Positions 35,601-47,917 of a stretch of 64,000 nucleotides of DNA are shown here, piece by piece (the first letter of the stretch is position 1; each line of letters starts with the position of its first letter). Location: the NCBI RefSeq assembly GCF_047663525.1, contig NC_092589.1:82992001-83056000 (forward strand). The letters are read 5' to 3'. This DNA comes from Anas platyrhynchos. Taxonomy: Eukaryota > Chordata > Aves > Anseriformes > Anatidae. A program made the position numbers and the translations under genes. Under the pieces are notes generated by a model. It saw only the letters and a program-made list of their open reading frames with translations. It did not search any database and was not told where the DNA came from.

Positions 35601-38600
35601 AAGCTTGCCAAATCCCATGTTTGCACCATGTTTTTGTTATAAGAAAGCCACCTCTGTGTCCCCTCCTTTCTCCCAGAGGACAGGCAGGCTGGGTGGCTGT
35701 GCTTTCCCTGTCAGGACTTTGTCTTGCCCAGAACTGGGTAGGAAATGTGGGGGGTTTCCACAAGCAACAAAAGGGAGTTTAGAGCAACATCAGGAGCTTT
35801 GGAGAGTTTTCATGGCCAGGTGGGGCAGTTGTCCCTGGTCTTTCCCCTGCAGCTACGTGATCCAGGTGTTTCTCTGGATATGGGAGACACCAGTTGTAAT
35901 CCTTGGTTGGCTTGATGAAAGAGCTTCAAACCAAGCTTCTCCTGCACAGCGTGCTGCAATATCCATCAGCACCTTTATTTCTGGCTGTTTAACTCGTGAT
36001 ACGACGCAGAACAACTCCAACAGTGGATCAGAGGTTGCCATCACACTCACCTGGGATCCAGGAGAGCAAAGTTCAGGTCCTTCTCCTACACCAGACGGAG
36101 CAGGACATCAACATCACCTCTGCAGGACTCCGGCCTCTCCGATCTGAGGTACCTGGCCGTGTGGGAGGGAGGCACGGCCTCTCCTTCCCTGTGCCTGCAG
36201 GCCCTGCCTGTGCTACAACGGGTGCACGCACACCTCACCGACAAAACTTGGGAGGGAGGGAGGAAATAATGGCATTTCTTTGAGAAACGTTGTCAGTCAC
36301 CAGATAGCATCCCCTACACCCCCCAGTTGTTTGGCTTTTGTCGTTCTGACTGTCAGCTGCTGGGGGCTGTCATTTAGGGACAGTTTGCCCCAAAATTAGA
36401 GCAAGCCAGCTCCCATCCCGTTAGTGTGCAAATGGTGCATTAGCATAAATAACCAGGTAGCTGTGGCTTCTGGCTAATTCATATTCAACTTGAGACAGAT
36501 ACCAATCAGCATGTTGCATAAGAACCAAATTTGGTTCAGTGCTTGCACGCAGTAGCTTACCCCATAGCTGGCAGTGCCTTGCTGTAAGAAGATATCATCC
36601 CTAATTTGCTCCTGTCCTAGCTTCAGTGCTCTGTCCTCGCAGATAAAATCCCTGCTGAAGTGAATGCAAGTTTTCCTGAATCAGGAGTGACAGAGTATTT
36701 GCCATTCATAGCCTAGGAGTTATGCAGTGTTGGCGTGGTAAAACAGTAAATAGGAAAGGGATAACATGGCTTTCATGCTCCCCTCAACATTTTTTTTCTT
36801 TCTTGATGTAACCGAGTCAGAGTGCCGTTTCTCAGGCTCTGTATTTCTTTCTCTGAGGCGTAGAAACCTTGTTCTGTCCTCGAAGCAGTATTGTTCATCC
36901 TTATATGGGATAAGGTAATTATTAACCATATAAATTTTCATTTTATAGGACAGTTCTGATTCCTGGAGGCCAGCAGTTACTATAGTGGCTCCCATTTCTC
37001 TCACCATGTTTTCAGCCGACTCCATATGAGTATAAATTATTCTATTTCTCATGTGGCAGCATTTGTGGACCTCATTTGGCTGGAGTCTGAGTGTACTGGG
37101 TGCTATGCAGACATATTAGCAGATAAAAGACCTTCTCTGAAGGACTCACAAGCTTTATAATACGTGAGCAAGAAGAATGAATTTATGTATCTTTGTGCAA
37201 TCAAAACTATGTTTCAATTATACCTACTTGTCCTTTAGCCTGTTCTTAATTAGCTGTAGATATCATAGAAGGAATGTATGAACATGAAGATCAAAATATT
37301 TTAAAATAGAAACTGGGAAGGTTTGATTGTGGATTTCCCTTGTTTTGATTTCTTTCCACATCAATATTTTTTGCAGATATCAGTAGCATCATTGTATTGC
37401 TGATAATTACTTTCTGAGGAAGAGCGTCAAATGTTCAGTGTTTCTATCCAGGCTATTAAAATTGCTCTATCATTCATCCTGTTTGGAAAATTATAATAAA
37501 TTCTGCCTTTTTTTTTAAGTAACTATAAGAACTCCCAGCTCTCCCTCTCCCCCAGAACAGCAGGAGAAGCATTTTAAGGAGTCACCTTCTTGTTCCTCAT
37601 GTGAACTGGTGCTGTGGACCAGCTAGAAGTCCAGGGCAAGTGTAATTCTCCCTGTTGTCTGAGGTGGGTTCCCAGCCTTTTGCATATTACCTCGCGTAGA
37701 TTTTATCTAAGGGGTCTTGACACTCTGATAGCACCCCAGCTTCTTCTTAGGCTGTGTATAACCACACAGCAGGGGGCAGCAGGAAGATGTGCCCCTGCCT
37801 TCACCAATTCATTCACTTTGAGGGTGAGGACTTGCCAATTGGGGGTGTCTTCAACACTCAGCTGATGTTTAACACCTCGCATCTTTGGACCCCGGTAAGA
37901 CAGGCTGGAATAGGCTAGATGAAGTTAAATCCAGGTCTCTGAAGACGCTAACCAACGTGCTTGTAAGAGCCACTCCATCTAGTGGCAGTCCCTTTGCACA
38001 GCTAGTCCGGCAGTGCCAGCCGGCAGCAGCGGGCTAATGGGAGAAGTGGCACAGTCTAAAATGGTGTGCAGCTATGGGCTTGCTGTTTTTATCCTTCAGG
38101 AAAAAAAAAGACACTCGGATTTTTTATTTTTTATTTTTTTTAATCCTTATCCATCATCAAAATTCATTGCTTACTGCGAGCTGCTGCATGCACTCACATA
38201 AACACACTGAAAATGTTGAGTGCCGGCATCGGCGCGGGCTCTTACTCATCTCTAATCAATGTTTCTGCTCTTTTTAAAGCCATTTTTAAAATGAGCAAAG
38301 TTGTAGAGCTCATTTAAGGAAGGGACCAAGCTGAGAGCTCGGGAGCCTCAAACCCTGTGTTGAAGAGTGGCTCCTGGCTCGGCAGAAAGGCTCGTCCCCT
38401 CCAGCTGCTGGTCTGGAGGGACCTTGGATGTGGAGTTGAGCCCTCACCTGCAGCCTCCATCCAGAGAGGAGGAGGGATAAATGCAGAGGACCCTTGTCTG
38501 CCAGGGAGGCTGGAAGAAGCCGCAGAGGCTCCCAGGAGGGATGTTAGTGGGTCTCGGGCAGTGTTGGATTGTGCTGGATGGAAGCCACCTGGGAAGAGCA

Positions 38601-41600
38601 GTGCCGGCCGCAGGTGTCTGGCTGCACATGGGGACAGAAGAGCTCAGAGCCAAAACTCGTGTGACACTGATGCTTCCACCTCACCAAACAAAAAGATCAG
38701 CTTTTCAGTCAATCTAAACTGTGCAGTGCCTCAGACTGTGACCTGGCCACCCAGTGCCAAAATCCCAGTCTTGTTTTCGCTACGTGGCCATGAAAAACCT
38801 CCCGGACTGCTTGACTGCATTTCAGTATTGTAGTTTACAGTGGGACATGCTATATCTGAATTAAAATAAACTAAATTCCAGTAAAGTACAATTCCAGATC
38901 ACAGGAATGGCTGTTTTACTGCAACTTTAATAAAAATCAACTGCTACTTGAATAGGTGCACGCACACATACTGCTAGAAATTTCCAATTATGATTTTCCC
39001 AGCAGCAAACAAAAACAAAATTAATGTCAGCTGCATCCCCCAAAGCCTAAACTACACCACTAATGAACTCCCAAGTACTCTCAAAGAAAACTCTTTACAG
39101 AGACAATAAGGTGGAAATTACTGTAATAATCTCAAAGTAAAAATACAGAGGAAAAAAAAGTCATTGAAATTCAGAGTAAGGCTTGCCTCTCCTGATCCCA
39201 TTAACCACGTTGTTAGCATAGCATATGCATGCATAGCGATATTGTCACATAACTCACTGACACCTTTAAAAGAGCACACAGGAATTCGTGTTCTTTCATT
39301 TGTATTTCAGACAAAGGTAGGGGTTGTAGCACGGCTGGCACCTTGTTATGAGGATGTATACACTTAACGTGACTCCAGCGGGGACTAGCTACCTCATAAC
39401 AATTTGTTTGTCTGTCTGGCAGAAGTGCTCGGTCGCATACAATTTTTGAAGCTTTACTCAAACATAATCTTCTCAACATGGGGCTGTGGCTTTAATCATT
39501 AAAATGGTTGTCTTTCTTCTGACAGAAATAAAGTGGAGTAACTGAGTGCCCCAGCCATCTTCACGTGTTTATAAAACTAGTTTTTCAATAACAATTTCTT
39601 CACTTCTGGTTTTAAACTGGTGTTGTAACTCTGAGTTTAAAGTTGCCAGGTTTCACCAAAAGCAGACTTGTCGGCAGGGTCATTTTTGCAACACGTAAAA
39701 TCTGCAAAAACTACCAAGAACAGCTGTAAGGCACCTTCTGGAAGAAAGGTACCTTGCCTGCAATTAGATTATTGCAGTTCTTTTTTAATGTGCCCTTCAG
39801 TGACATTTCCCTCCCTCACTAATCAAACCCTCAAAATTTAATTCCTTAACGTATTTTACGGTTGTCTAATAATTCTTCTTTTTACTTGCTGAGCAGCGGT
39901 GTCTGCAAAAGCTGACACAGCGAGTATCCGTGTTACGTATTTGACTGTCCTGTGCACCCTGGGTTTTCTGTAGTCCTCCTCATCTTCAGCACCAACGTGG
40001 CAGTGTCTTCTGGAGGGTGAGGGTCTTATGCTTCCTTTACTGTCCAGGCCTGCTGAATTAAATGGAAATCATTATATTAATGAGCTATGGATGAAGTCTC
40101 AGGTGCCTAGATACCCAGTGAAGGCACAGTATAAATATAAATCTCTCCAGAAGCTCAGCTTCTTTTGGAGATGATCATGGCTTCTTCACTTTTTAATATT
40201 GGTATTGCTGTAAAGAGGGAACCTTTTCCTCTTTCTTTCAGTTTTTATGGAAAAGCTGTGGTACTTAGGGTGCGAGTCTCCTCTTTCAGAGTTGCAGTTC
40301 TCTGGATTTTGGCAGCTAACCTCTGGTGGCCTTTCAGGCCATTTATTGTCAGGTGTGTAAAGGGAAGAGATTAGGCCAGCACAAGCCTGTATATGGCATC
40401 GGGGATTTCTTGGGTGTCTTGGGCAATTTCCTCCATTCTAAAAGCATGATAAAGATAGCTTTTGTTACTGATGCTGACGCAGTTGTCTAGATGTCCCATA
40501 GCAGATGCAGAATAGCTGTAACACACCGAACCAGTGATTCCAACTCTTCTTTGCATTCAGGCCACTCACTGCCACTCTGGCAATAGAAGGGGACCCTAAA
40601 GCAGATGTTTAATGCATATTCAAGGAGTGTTACATGGGCAAAGTTAAATAAAGGAGCACAGCATAAAAAGAGCTGTAAGACCTGTCTTACATGTTGATGA
40701 CTATATGAGGCTCAGACACTGATGAGCGTGCTCTCCCAGGGGTACCCTGACCAGGAATTACATCCTGACAAATCACCACCCATGAGCACAGGCTGGGCAT
40801 GACAGGACTCAGAGACCAGTGGCTACCTGGGCACCTTCTGCTGGCTTCCCAGTTTCTGGGGGGACCAAATGTCCCCACAGAAACTGAATTAAGTGGAAAG
40901 TCTCCAGTGGGAAGAGCTACCTTTCAATGTTTCTCATGGGAGCGGTGGCTCCCGGTCCCTCTTGCCTGGAGTATTGGCAAGAGTGGCACCCTGACCCAAA
41001 CTCTGCACTGTGTTTTTCTACACAAGTATCAACTCTCCTGATTGAGGCTTCTGACCCAAACTGACTGGGTCACTGCTACACTCACTGATTTAGCAGCCTT
41101 CTTCATTTTTCCTGAAATTGTGGAGAGAACTGGGTAAACAACCCCCTCCCTCCTGTAGTCTGGGCATCCCAATTACCTTTGTTTGCTTAGCAGAAAGAAG
41201 GAACTGAGCACTGAAAACATATCCGGGTCCCCATATTTATAGATGAAACACCTTGCTAATATACTTGCACTAACAAATTCAGGATCTTAGAAGACCCCAG
41301 ATTACAGGAATAGGTTAATATGAATATGCAGGGTGAAGCAGGAAACTTAGAGTGCATGGTTCCTTCCCTGTTCTCTCTGTGTTGTCAGGTTTTCAAAGCC
41401 CTTGGTGCCTTTTGAAAGAAAAGCAATGAAGGTGATGATTCAGTTTAATGCTGTTCCTGCAGTGGCACTTGGTATTATCTAAATGAAGCAAGCCCAAGGA
41501 ATATTAGTCTGCAAGGTACTTTGCAATCAGAAGCTAAGTTCAGATCTAGAGAAAAATATCTTTATGGTGGAGCGGCTTGGAACGTTTTGATGAGAAATGA

Positions 41601-41860
41601 AAATTGCTTTTCTGTGGAATACTCAGTTCTCTGCACCTCCAATTTTTTTTTGCTCCACTGGTAAGGTAATTCAGTTTTAGTGAAATCCAGGTGATTTCTT
41701 TCTGAGTGCGCGACTCATCGTGACTTCAGCGGGTGGCAAAGGCTAGACCTGCGGTGAATACAAGAGAAAGGTTGATTTTGTTTGACACAGTTCAACTAAG
41801 TTGTTTGTGGAGTTTGTCTCCCTGTTTATCCTAATGAATTTTGATCTTTTCCCCTTCTAG
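29603..41860 (+). other. CNR1: CNR1 intron 1 (inferred)
   Basis: It is bounded by a GTAAGG donor at 29603 and a pyrimidine-rich acceptor (TTGATCTTTTCCCCTTCTAG) ending at 41860, about 12.3 kb. I see no exon of another gene and no CR1 fragment in it. It may contain further non-coding CNR1 exons: a strong donor exists at 30117 and a strong acceptor ends at 31746. Pyrimidine-rich DNA at 34.2-35.2 kb gives a spurious 178-codon frame. A conserved intronic enhancer has been reported for mammalian CNR1; whether a counterpart lies here cannot be judged without alignment. Confidence 0.65.
33414..33435. repeat. 22-bp perfect TG/TA/CA palindrome
   Basis: GTGTG, then a TA run, then CACAC form an exact self-complementary sequence that could extrude as a cruciform. 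It lies in intron 1 and probably arose by microsatellite expansion. Confidence 0.8.
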
Positions 41861-41921
41861 GGCTTCCTCAGATGTGTTTTTCCCTCCTCCAAGTCTCTTT
41901 GAAACCAGCAAGACTGGGGTT
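41861..41921 (+). other. CNR1: CNR1 5' UTR part of the coding exon
   Basis: The exon begins after the acceptor AG at 41859-41860 and gives 61 nt of leader before the receptor ATG. This 61-nt segment contains a single upstream ATG at 41872, which opens a short reading frame (separate entry). Confidence 0.75.
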
Positions 41922-41925
41922 ATGA
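41872..41925 (+). CDS. 17-codon upstream ORF overlapping the CNR1 start
   Basis: The only ATG in the inferred spliced leader opens a 17-codon frame ([17 protein letters not shown]). Its TGA stop (41923-41925) overlaps the receptor start codon (41922-41924) in an ATGA arrangement. The upstream ATG has a weak context (C at -3, T at +4), while the receptor ATG has G at -3, so leaky scanning or termination-reinitiation could both deliver ribosomes to CNR1. The peptide itself resembles nothing I know and is probably not functional as a protein. The frame exists in the sequence; its translation is inference. Confidence 0.45.
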   Translation: MCFSLLQVSLKPARLGL

Positions 41926-43343
41926 AGTCAATCCTAGATGGCCTCGCAGATACAACTTTCCGAACAATTACGACAGATCTCCTTTACGTGGGCTCCAACG
42001 ATATCCAGTACGAAGACATGAAAGGCGACATGGCATCCAAGCTGGGATACTATCCCCAGAAGTTCCCCCTCTCCTCCTTCAGGGGTGATCCTTTCCAAGA
42101 AAAAATGACTGCGGGAGATGACCCCCTGCTGAGCATTATTCCCTCAGACCAGATCAATATCACAGAGTTTTACAACAAGTCCTTGTCCACGTTTAAGGAT
42201 AATGAGGAGAACATACAGTGTGGGGAGAACTTCATGGATATGGAGTGCTTTATGATCCTGAACCCCAGCCAGCAGCTGGCCATCGCCGTTCTGTCGCTCA
42301 CCCTGGGCACCTTCACGGTCCTTGAGAACCTCCTGGTCCTGTGTGTCATCCTCCACTCCCGAAGCCTCCGGTGTAGGCCCTCCTACCACTTCATCGGCAG
42401 CCTGGCTGTGGCCGACCTCCTGGGCAGCGTGATTTTTGTCTACAGTTTTGTTGATTTCCATGTTTTCCACCGGAAGGACAGCCCGAACGTCTTCTTGTTC
42501 AAGCTGGGTGGAGTTACAGCCTCCTTCACCGCCTCCGTAGGTAGCCTTTTCCTCACGGCAATAGACCGGTACATCTCTATTCACAGGCCGCTCGCTTACA
42601 AAAGGATTGTTACCCGACCAAAGGCTGTCGTAGCGTTTTGTGTGATGTGGACCATCGCCATCGTAATAGCCGTTCTTCCCCTGCTCGGCTGGAACTGCAA
42701 AAAGCTCAACTCCGTGTGTTCAGACATATTCCCCCTCATCGACGAGACCTACCTGATGTTCTGGATCGGGGTCACCAGCGTCCTCTTGCTGTTCATTGTC
42801 TATGCCTACATGTACATACTGTGGAAGGCGCACAGCCACGCTGTTCGCATGATTCAGCGTGGCACGCAGAAAAGCATAATCATTCAGACTACGGAGGATG
42901 GTAAAGTACAGATCACTAGGCCTGATCAAACTCGTATGGACATCAGGTTAGCCAAAACCTTGGTCCTTATTCTAGTCGTTTTAATCATATGCTGGGGCCC
43001 TCTCCTCGCCATAATGGTGTACGATGTCTTTGGGAAAATGAACAAGCTCATCAAGACTGTCTTTGCCTTCTGTAGCATGCTCTGTCTGCTGAATTCGACA
43101 GTGAATCCCATCATCTACGCTCTGAGGAGCAAGGACTTACGACATGCCTTCCGCAGCATGTTCCCCACCTGCGAAGGGACTGCACAGCCTCTGGATAACA
43201 GCATGGAGTCTGACTGCCAGCACAAACACGCCAACAACACGGGGAACGTGCACAGGGCCGCTGAGAGCTGCATTAAGAGCACAGTTAAGATTGCCAAAGT
43301 GACCATGTCTGTCTCCACAGACACGACTGCTGAAGCGTTGTAA
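41922..43343 (+). CDS. CNR1: Cannabinoid receptor 1, single coding exon
   Basis: This encodes a 473-residue class A GPCR that binds the endocannabinoids anandamide and 2-AG and signals mainly through Gi/o, acting at presynaptic neuronal membranes. The start [13 protein letters not shown] is the family start; the TTG-initiated extension upstream crosses the splice acceptor and is not coding. The N-terminal tail is about 115 residues, with N-glycosylation sequons N79-I-T and N85-K-S and cysteines C100/C109. Seven membrane segments lie at about 119-144, 156-180, 190-222, 234-256, 276-302, 341-368 and 378-401. Key residues present: D165 (2.50), K194 (3.28), DRY 215-217, ECL2 cysteines C259/C266, CWGP 357-360, NPIIY 395-399, helix-8 cysteine C417. 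The C-terminus ends STDTTAEAL. Human CB1 has 472 residues. The frame is intact with no disabling change. Confidence 0.99.
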   Translation: MKSILDGLADTTFRTITTDLLYVGSNDIQYEDMKGDMASKLGYYPQKFPLSSFRGDPFQEKMTAGDDPLLSIIPSDQINITEFYNKSLSTFKDNEENIQCGENFMDMECFMILNPSQQLAIAVLSLTLGTFTVLENLLVLCVILHSRSLRCRPSYHFIGSLAVADLLGSVIFVYSFVDFHVFHRKDSPNVFLFKLGGVTASFTASVGSLFLTAIDRYISIHRPLAYKRIVTRPKAVVAFCVMWTIAIVIAVLPLLGWNCKKLNSVCSDIFPLIDETYLMFWIGVTSVLLLFIVYAYMYILWKAHSHAVRMIQRGTQKSIIIQTTEDGKVQITRPDQTRMDIRLAKTLVLILVVLIICWGPLLAIMVYDVFGKMNKLIKTVFAFCSMLCLLNSTVNPIIYALRSKDLRHAFRSMFPTCEGTAQPLDNSMESDCQHKHANNTGNVHRAAESCIKSTVKIAKVTMSVSTDTTAEAL

Positions 43344-44506
43344 GCCAGAGACTTCTCAGCATTGTGAGAAAAGGAGTTAGTTTAAAAAAAAAAAAAATTC
43401 AACAACAGAGAAAACCAAACCCATGGCTTAATGTGTTTGTACCCTCCTGTAATATTTTTTTATTTTGGTTTGTCATTGTAAGCTAAGCAATGGTTGTGTT
43501 AAGAGCATTACCATCAGCCAGTTCTTCGAGTTTTACAATTAGGGATTCGAGCTAAATTTTCAAAAGTTGTTTTTGTTTTTCTCAAAAAGGGTTTACTGAA
43601 TAATAGTGAGTTTCCTGAAAGAGCACAGAGAAAAATATCAAGCTAGCAAAAGTTCCTTAAGGGTGTGTGAAGAAAAATTGTGAAACCTAATTGAAAACTA
43701 ATGCATCCTAAAACAATACCATCAAATAAGAAAAAAGCCTTGTAATCATGCTGTTCATTTCAATGTGAAATGTATTTCATGTCTGTAAGTAATAGGAGTT
43801 TTTGATTTTTTCCAAAAGCGGCAGTGCTGAGTTTTAGAGGTTTTGTAAAAATGTGTTGTCCCGTGAATTGTATGCTGTTTTATTATGTGTTATTGATATT
43901 TGTCCGATTAAACAAAGTGATAAGGTAGATTTACGTGGAAATAATGTGAAACGTGATATGTAAACCCCATTGAAAACACTTACTGTATTTGAAGAATTCC
44001 TATGAGCTATTTTGGAAATTTTACACTTTTAGTGGTCTTCTGTGGACTTAGAGGAGAGGCTTTGTGTTCTTCTACTAAAATTATTTCCCCACTACCTTTT
44101 ACTTTCACATGCATATGAGAATAACAGCAACAAAGGAATAGAGGAGGAATATAAGAGAGGAATGCACTGGTTCAGACTTTTAAATACCACTGCGTTTATA
44201 CAGAAGGACGTTCACTGTTGTACAGACTATCGCCCTTCCCGTGGGCGTTGTGTGAATACGAACACTGAAAGCAAAGGTCCCGGATTTTGGCTCCTAGAGT
44301 CGCATGCTGGTGCTGGACCACTGAAGACAGCATGTGTCTGACTCCATGTGTGATGTTATCACTGTGCCGTCGATGTATACTTGAAGTGTGTTGCATTCCT
44401 GTATCCCAGGTTTAAGCAGATCCAGAGCCTGAGATGCCAAACTCCAGCCTTCACTAAAAGAGGAGGAAATGTTGTCAGGTTTAGGCATTTTCTTACCGTG
44501 TGAGCG

Positions 44507-44514
44507 TGTATATA
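44507..44514 (+). promoter_or_regulatory. Pumilio-type element in the 3' UTR
   Basis: TGTATATA matches the UGUANAUA consensus for PUM1/PUM2. It lies just before an AATAAA (44515-44520) that could act as an early poly(A) signal. Confidence 0.4.
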
Positions 44515-44524
44515 AATAAATATC

Positions 44525-44562
44525 TATGTGTGTGTATGTGTGTGTATGTATGCGTGTGTGTA
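44525..44562. repeat. TG/TATG microsatellite in the 3' UTR
   Basis: An interrupted run of TG and TATG units. Confidence 0.85.
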
Positions 44563-46407
44563 AGTATACTAAGTGTGAGTCATGGTAGCATAACTAAGAT
44601 AGGACACTATGACCAAATGTAAGCTGTATTTCTTGTTGCACGCTTTGCACACAAATTCTGTTTCTAAAATTGAGTTCTTCCAACTGATTACCGATGAAAG
44701 TACCGTGTCACGAACATACAGATCCACGCTGAGGGGGGTATCCGTGTGCTAGAGAAAGCAGCCTTCCAGTTGTGTTTGAGAATAAGGTGAAGCAGGAGGC
44801 AGAGCATGGCGTGAGCCAGCCCTGGCCACCGCAGTGGCTGTTGAGGGTGTTCCTGAAAACAGAGAACACCAGGAATAAGGGACCGTTCACATCCTTCAGT
44901 ACTCAAATCCGATTGCTTGACGCAAGGTGAGCCTCACTGTGAAACCAGGATACAGATGGCAAGTTTTGACACCGTGATCTTCGAGGAAGAAGTTGCTGAT
45001 GAAAGTGGTGACTGTGCTCTGTGGTGGGATTGTTCCTGCAACCTGGGACTTGCACAAGGTGTGCATTGCTAGATAGTCTTTGGGGCACAGATGTTGTGTA
45101 ACATCAAGGGTACCAGGTCCTGTTCTCTGCTGCCTTGCTTTTCTGGACCTTTTCCTCACCCTTCTTCAGCTGATTTCTGCCAGAATAGCTACGAAGGAGG
45201 CTTAGCCAGCTAGCTGCCTGACACGTGCCTGAGGTTGGCTTCCTCAGGGACAGCGGGTCAGCAGAGCCAAATCCGTGCCATTCTGCAGTGGGATTACATA
45301 GGGAAGGAGAGCAGGGTGGTGGTCCTGGGGTTGCTGGCCACCAGGATGTCCCTGTGGCGTTTTGGATATGGTAGCACAGGTCAGAGCAGCTGGTAGCACA
45401 AACATCCAAGCTGAGTTCAGCTGGTGGCTCTTCAGTGGCTTAGGGCTGTGAGTTCAGGGCATGAAGACCTTGCGTGGGGTAGCACCTTCTAAAGATCTCC
45501 CTGGGCAAGGTGCTGGGCAGCAGAAGATGCGAGGGTATTCTCCTCCTCTGCCTCCCTCCCTGCAGCTAACCTGGGTGATGGGATGAGGCACTCCACTCCC
45601 CAAGGGGCCAAGGCTAATCCTTCTCCTATCTAGACGTAGTCCATCCTAAAGCAATCCTCTTGGAGGGGAGGGGGGAAGCCCGTTTCAAACGTAAAGGTAT
45701 TTTAAGAGCCATTTTTTAAACTGTCTTCTTGTGAATTAAATGCAAACTTCGTGGACTTTTCATCGTGCATTCAAGTTCTAAATTTTACGTGATAAATCAT
45801 GGGACAATGGGGCTGTCTTGGCACTTAACTTGGTGCTTATTGATATAATAAGAAATAGCATCCTGTGAAACGTTACCGTCTATCATCAGTACCTTCATTT
45901 GCATAATGAGTTTTTCTAAAGCTCTGGGAACTGTGTCGGTTCACTTCGAACCATTTATTCAAGGGGTGGCAGCCATTCCCCTACAAGTTGCAAATGGAGT
46001 AGGACAACTGCTTCATTAGGAAAATCCGCTGCCGTCCCCAGATCAGCTGTGCTCCACCTTCAGCTCTAGGTATTCCCTGTTTGCAGCTGCCTACCTTCAC
46101 CTGGTGGTAGCACAGCCACCCTGTGTTCCCCGGCCACCCACACCGTCACCCTCCGACCAGCGATAGTCGCCGTTCTGTGTCCCTGCCCACTCCACGTCTC
46201 GTGTAGCTAGACGAAGCCCATCCGTGTCACGTTGCGTGCAGTTAGATTTCTCAAACAGTCTTGATTGTATATTTGTATAATATAATTTCCTCGATGCTGT
46301 GCAATCACTATCCACGTTTTTCTTGCACTGGCCTTTGGATGAAAATTTTTGTGTGTCTATTGTGAGGTAGACAGCGCATTTTACCTGCTGTTACTGGGCT
46401 GAATGTA

Positions 46408-46415
46408 TGTAAATA
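46408..46415 (+). promoter_or_regulatory. Pumilio-type element in the 3' UTR
   Basis: TGTAAATA matches UGUANAUA exactly. It is about 110 nt upstream of the 46525 poly(A) signal. Confidence 0.45.
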
Positions 46416-46524
46416 AGTGGGGGAAAAAAAAAGAAAAATCTGTACAAGCAGTGGCCTAAAAAGTCTGTAATTGTAGACTAGGACAATTGTTGAAGTTGCT
46501 GTGACATCTCAAATACTACCTTTG

Positions 46525-46530
46525 AATAAA
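46525..46530 (+). promoter_or_regulatory. CNR1: Poly(A) signal AATAAA, proximal candidate
   Basis: Canonical AATAAA with a G/T-rich stretch following ('gggatgctgtttgatagtg'). Confidence 0.6.
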
Positions 46531-46918
46531 CTGTTTACAGGGTCTCTTGGGATGCTGTTTGATAGTGAAAGGAGAAAAAAAAATCCTCGTGATACTATAA
46601 GGTAAAGAAATTGGGTTACCTGAGCTTTTTATTTCCAGTGTTTCAAAGTGGAGAACATAACTCTTTATTGTCTGTAAATCTAACATTATTACTTCCTCTT
46701 AGAAGAATATTGTATCATTAGATGTTTGTTTGAGCTGGTAACATCCTTGCAACTGCTGCAATATTTTTCATTAGCAACCTGTATAATAGTTTGTACACAA
46801 GTACTGTTCAGATTGTCATGAAAAGTAGCTTTGACCATTTACCTACCAGTAGCAGAATAGTATTTCTGTAAGATTTCCAGTGTATTACTACCATATCATA
46901 TTTTATTTCTATAATGTA

Positions 46919-46924
46919 ATTAAA
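46919..46924 (+). promoter_or_regulatory. CNR1: Poly(A) signal ATTAAA, distal candidate
   Basis: The common ATTAAA variant, followed within 50-65 nt by a long T/GT-rich downstream element. This is the best candidate for the main 3' end. A further AATAAA at 47294-47299 could serve a longer isoform. Confidence 0.55.
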
Positions 46925-47545
46925 CTGTTATTTATTCAAGGAAAAAAGAAAAAGCATTCCTCTACTTTTTTTTTTGTTTTGTTTTCCAAATTTTGAGATA
47001 ACTGAGGAAGCCACGTGATGATGCTGCCTCATCCCACAATCTGGTGCTCTACGTTTTGTTTATAAGTTTGTCTGTCAGATTCTGAAACAACTGCTTAAAC
47101 AACTTGACAACAGGTTGTCAAGCCTTGTGGGGTTTAATTGTACGCTGATATCTTTGAAGGAGGAGGTAGATTGTGTATTTCATATTTGTGTATTCGGTAC
47201 TGTGGAGACAAGAGAGAAATGACATAGTTAAAGCTGAATCTCCTGCTCCATTATGTAGGCAATTTCCCCTTTCCTCTGTATTAGCCAAAATGCAATAAAT
47301 CTCTTTTGCCTTCCTCAGATGCATATGTTTGCACAGAGACGTCACGTTAGGAAAAACCCATACACTTCAGAAAAACAAAACACAAAAGAGCAGAAGGAAG
47401 GAATACAAATAAAACAGTGCTGCCAATACCAACGGCAACCTAAATTACTTATCGCTGTTTGCAAAAGTAATAAAAGACAAGAGACAAAAGAAAGTTGGTC
47501 TGGCTTTGGCCAGTGACAGTGGGGACAGAGCTGTGGGGGTGAAAT

Positions 47546-47584
47546 GAGCATGTCCCGTGGCCTTGGATCATGGTTTTGCCACAG
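47546..47584. repeat. 39-bp direct repeat, copy 1
   Basis: Begins GAGCATGTCCCGTGGCC and ends TTTTGCCACAG. It matches copy 2 at 47918-47956 at 36 of 39 positions. Confidence 0.85.
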
Positions 47585-47917
47585 GGCATGTGCTGGGGAC
47601 GATGGAGTGGTAAGCGATGCACAAAAGCTGTGCAAGAAGAACGAGCTCAGCCATTGCACTGCCTACCAGGCACACGATCGGACTCCCACCGCTGCCCATC
47701 CACAGCTGAAAAGAAGGGTTGAAAAACCACTTCTATGTGCTTTGCAGTCTCACACACCCAATCCAAAGCCCACTAAATGCCACAGGAAGATTGCTGCTCA
47801 TCCAGAGGGTCAGTTCTCCATATGACTTAATCTCGGATTCACGTTACTTGGGCGTTTTTCCTTCTCAACATGCACAGTTTCGAACTAGTGGGTGTCCTTA
47901 GGGGAGGGGGGTGACAC

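Larger units (their letters stand above)
43344..46950 (+). other. CNR1: CNR1 3' UTR (inferred)
   Basis: The sequence after the stop codon is mostly AT-rich, with no competing gene, and reaches tandem poly(A) signals at 46525 (AATAAA) and 46919 (ATTAAA). The 46919 signal is followed by a T/GT-rich downstream element at about 46969-46987, so cleavage near 46940-46955 is plausible. A length of about 3.6 kb fits the multi-kilobase 3' UTR known for mammalian CNR1. It includes Pumilio-type motifs and a TG/TATG microsatellite. Open frames inside it are spurious. Confidence 0.7.

Noticed and set aside
41841..41921. 27-codon N-terminal extension of CNR1 beginning at a TTG
   Set aside because: It crosses the splice acceptor at 41860 and starts at a non-ATG codon; the family start is the ATG at 41922.
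41988..42082. Possible intraexonic splice (GT at 41988, pyrimidine tract and AG ending at 42082) resembling reported human N-terminal CB1 variants
   Set aside because: The sites are present, but removing 95 nt shifts the frame; without transcript evidence a functional short isoform is not supported.
42144..42584. 146-codon minus-strand frame opposite CNR1
   Set aside because: It is the antisense shadow of the receptor's conserved GC-rich coding sequence.
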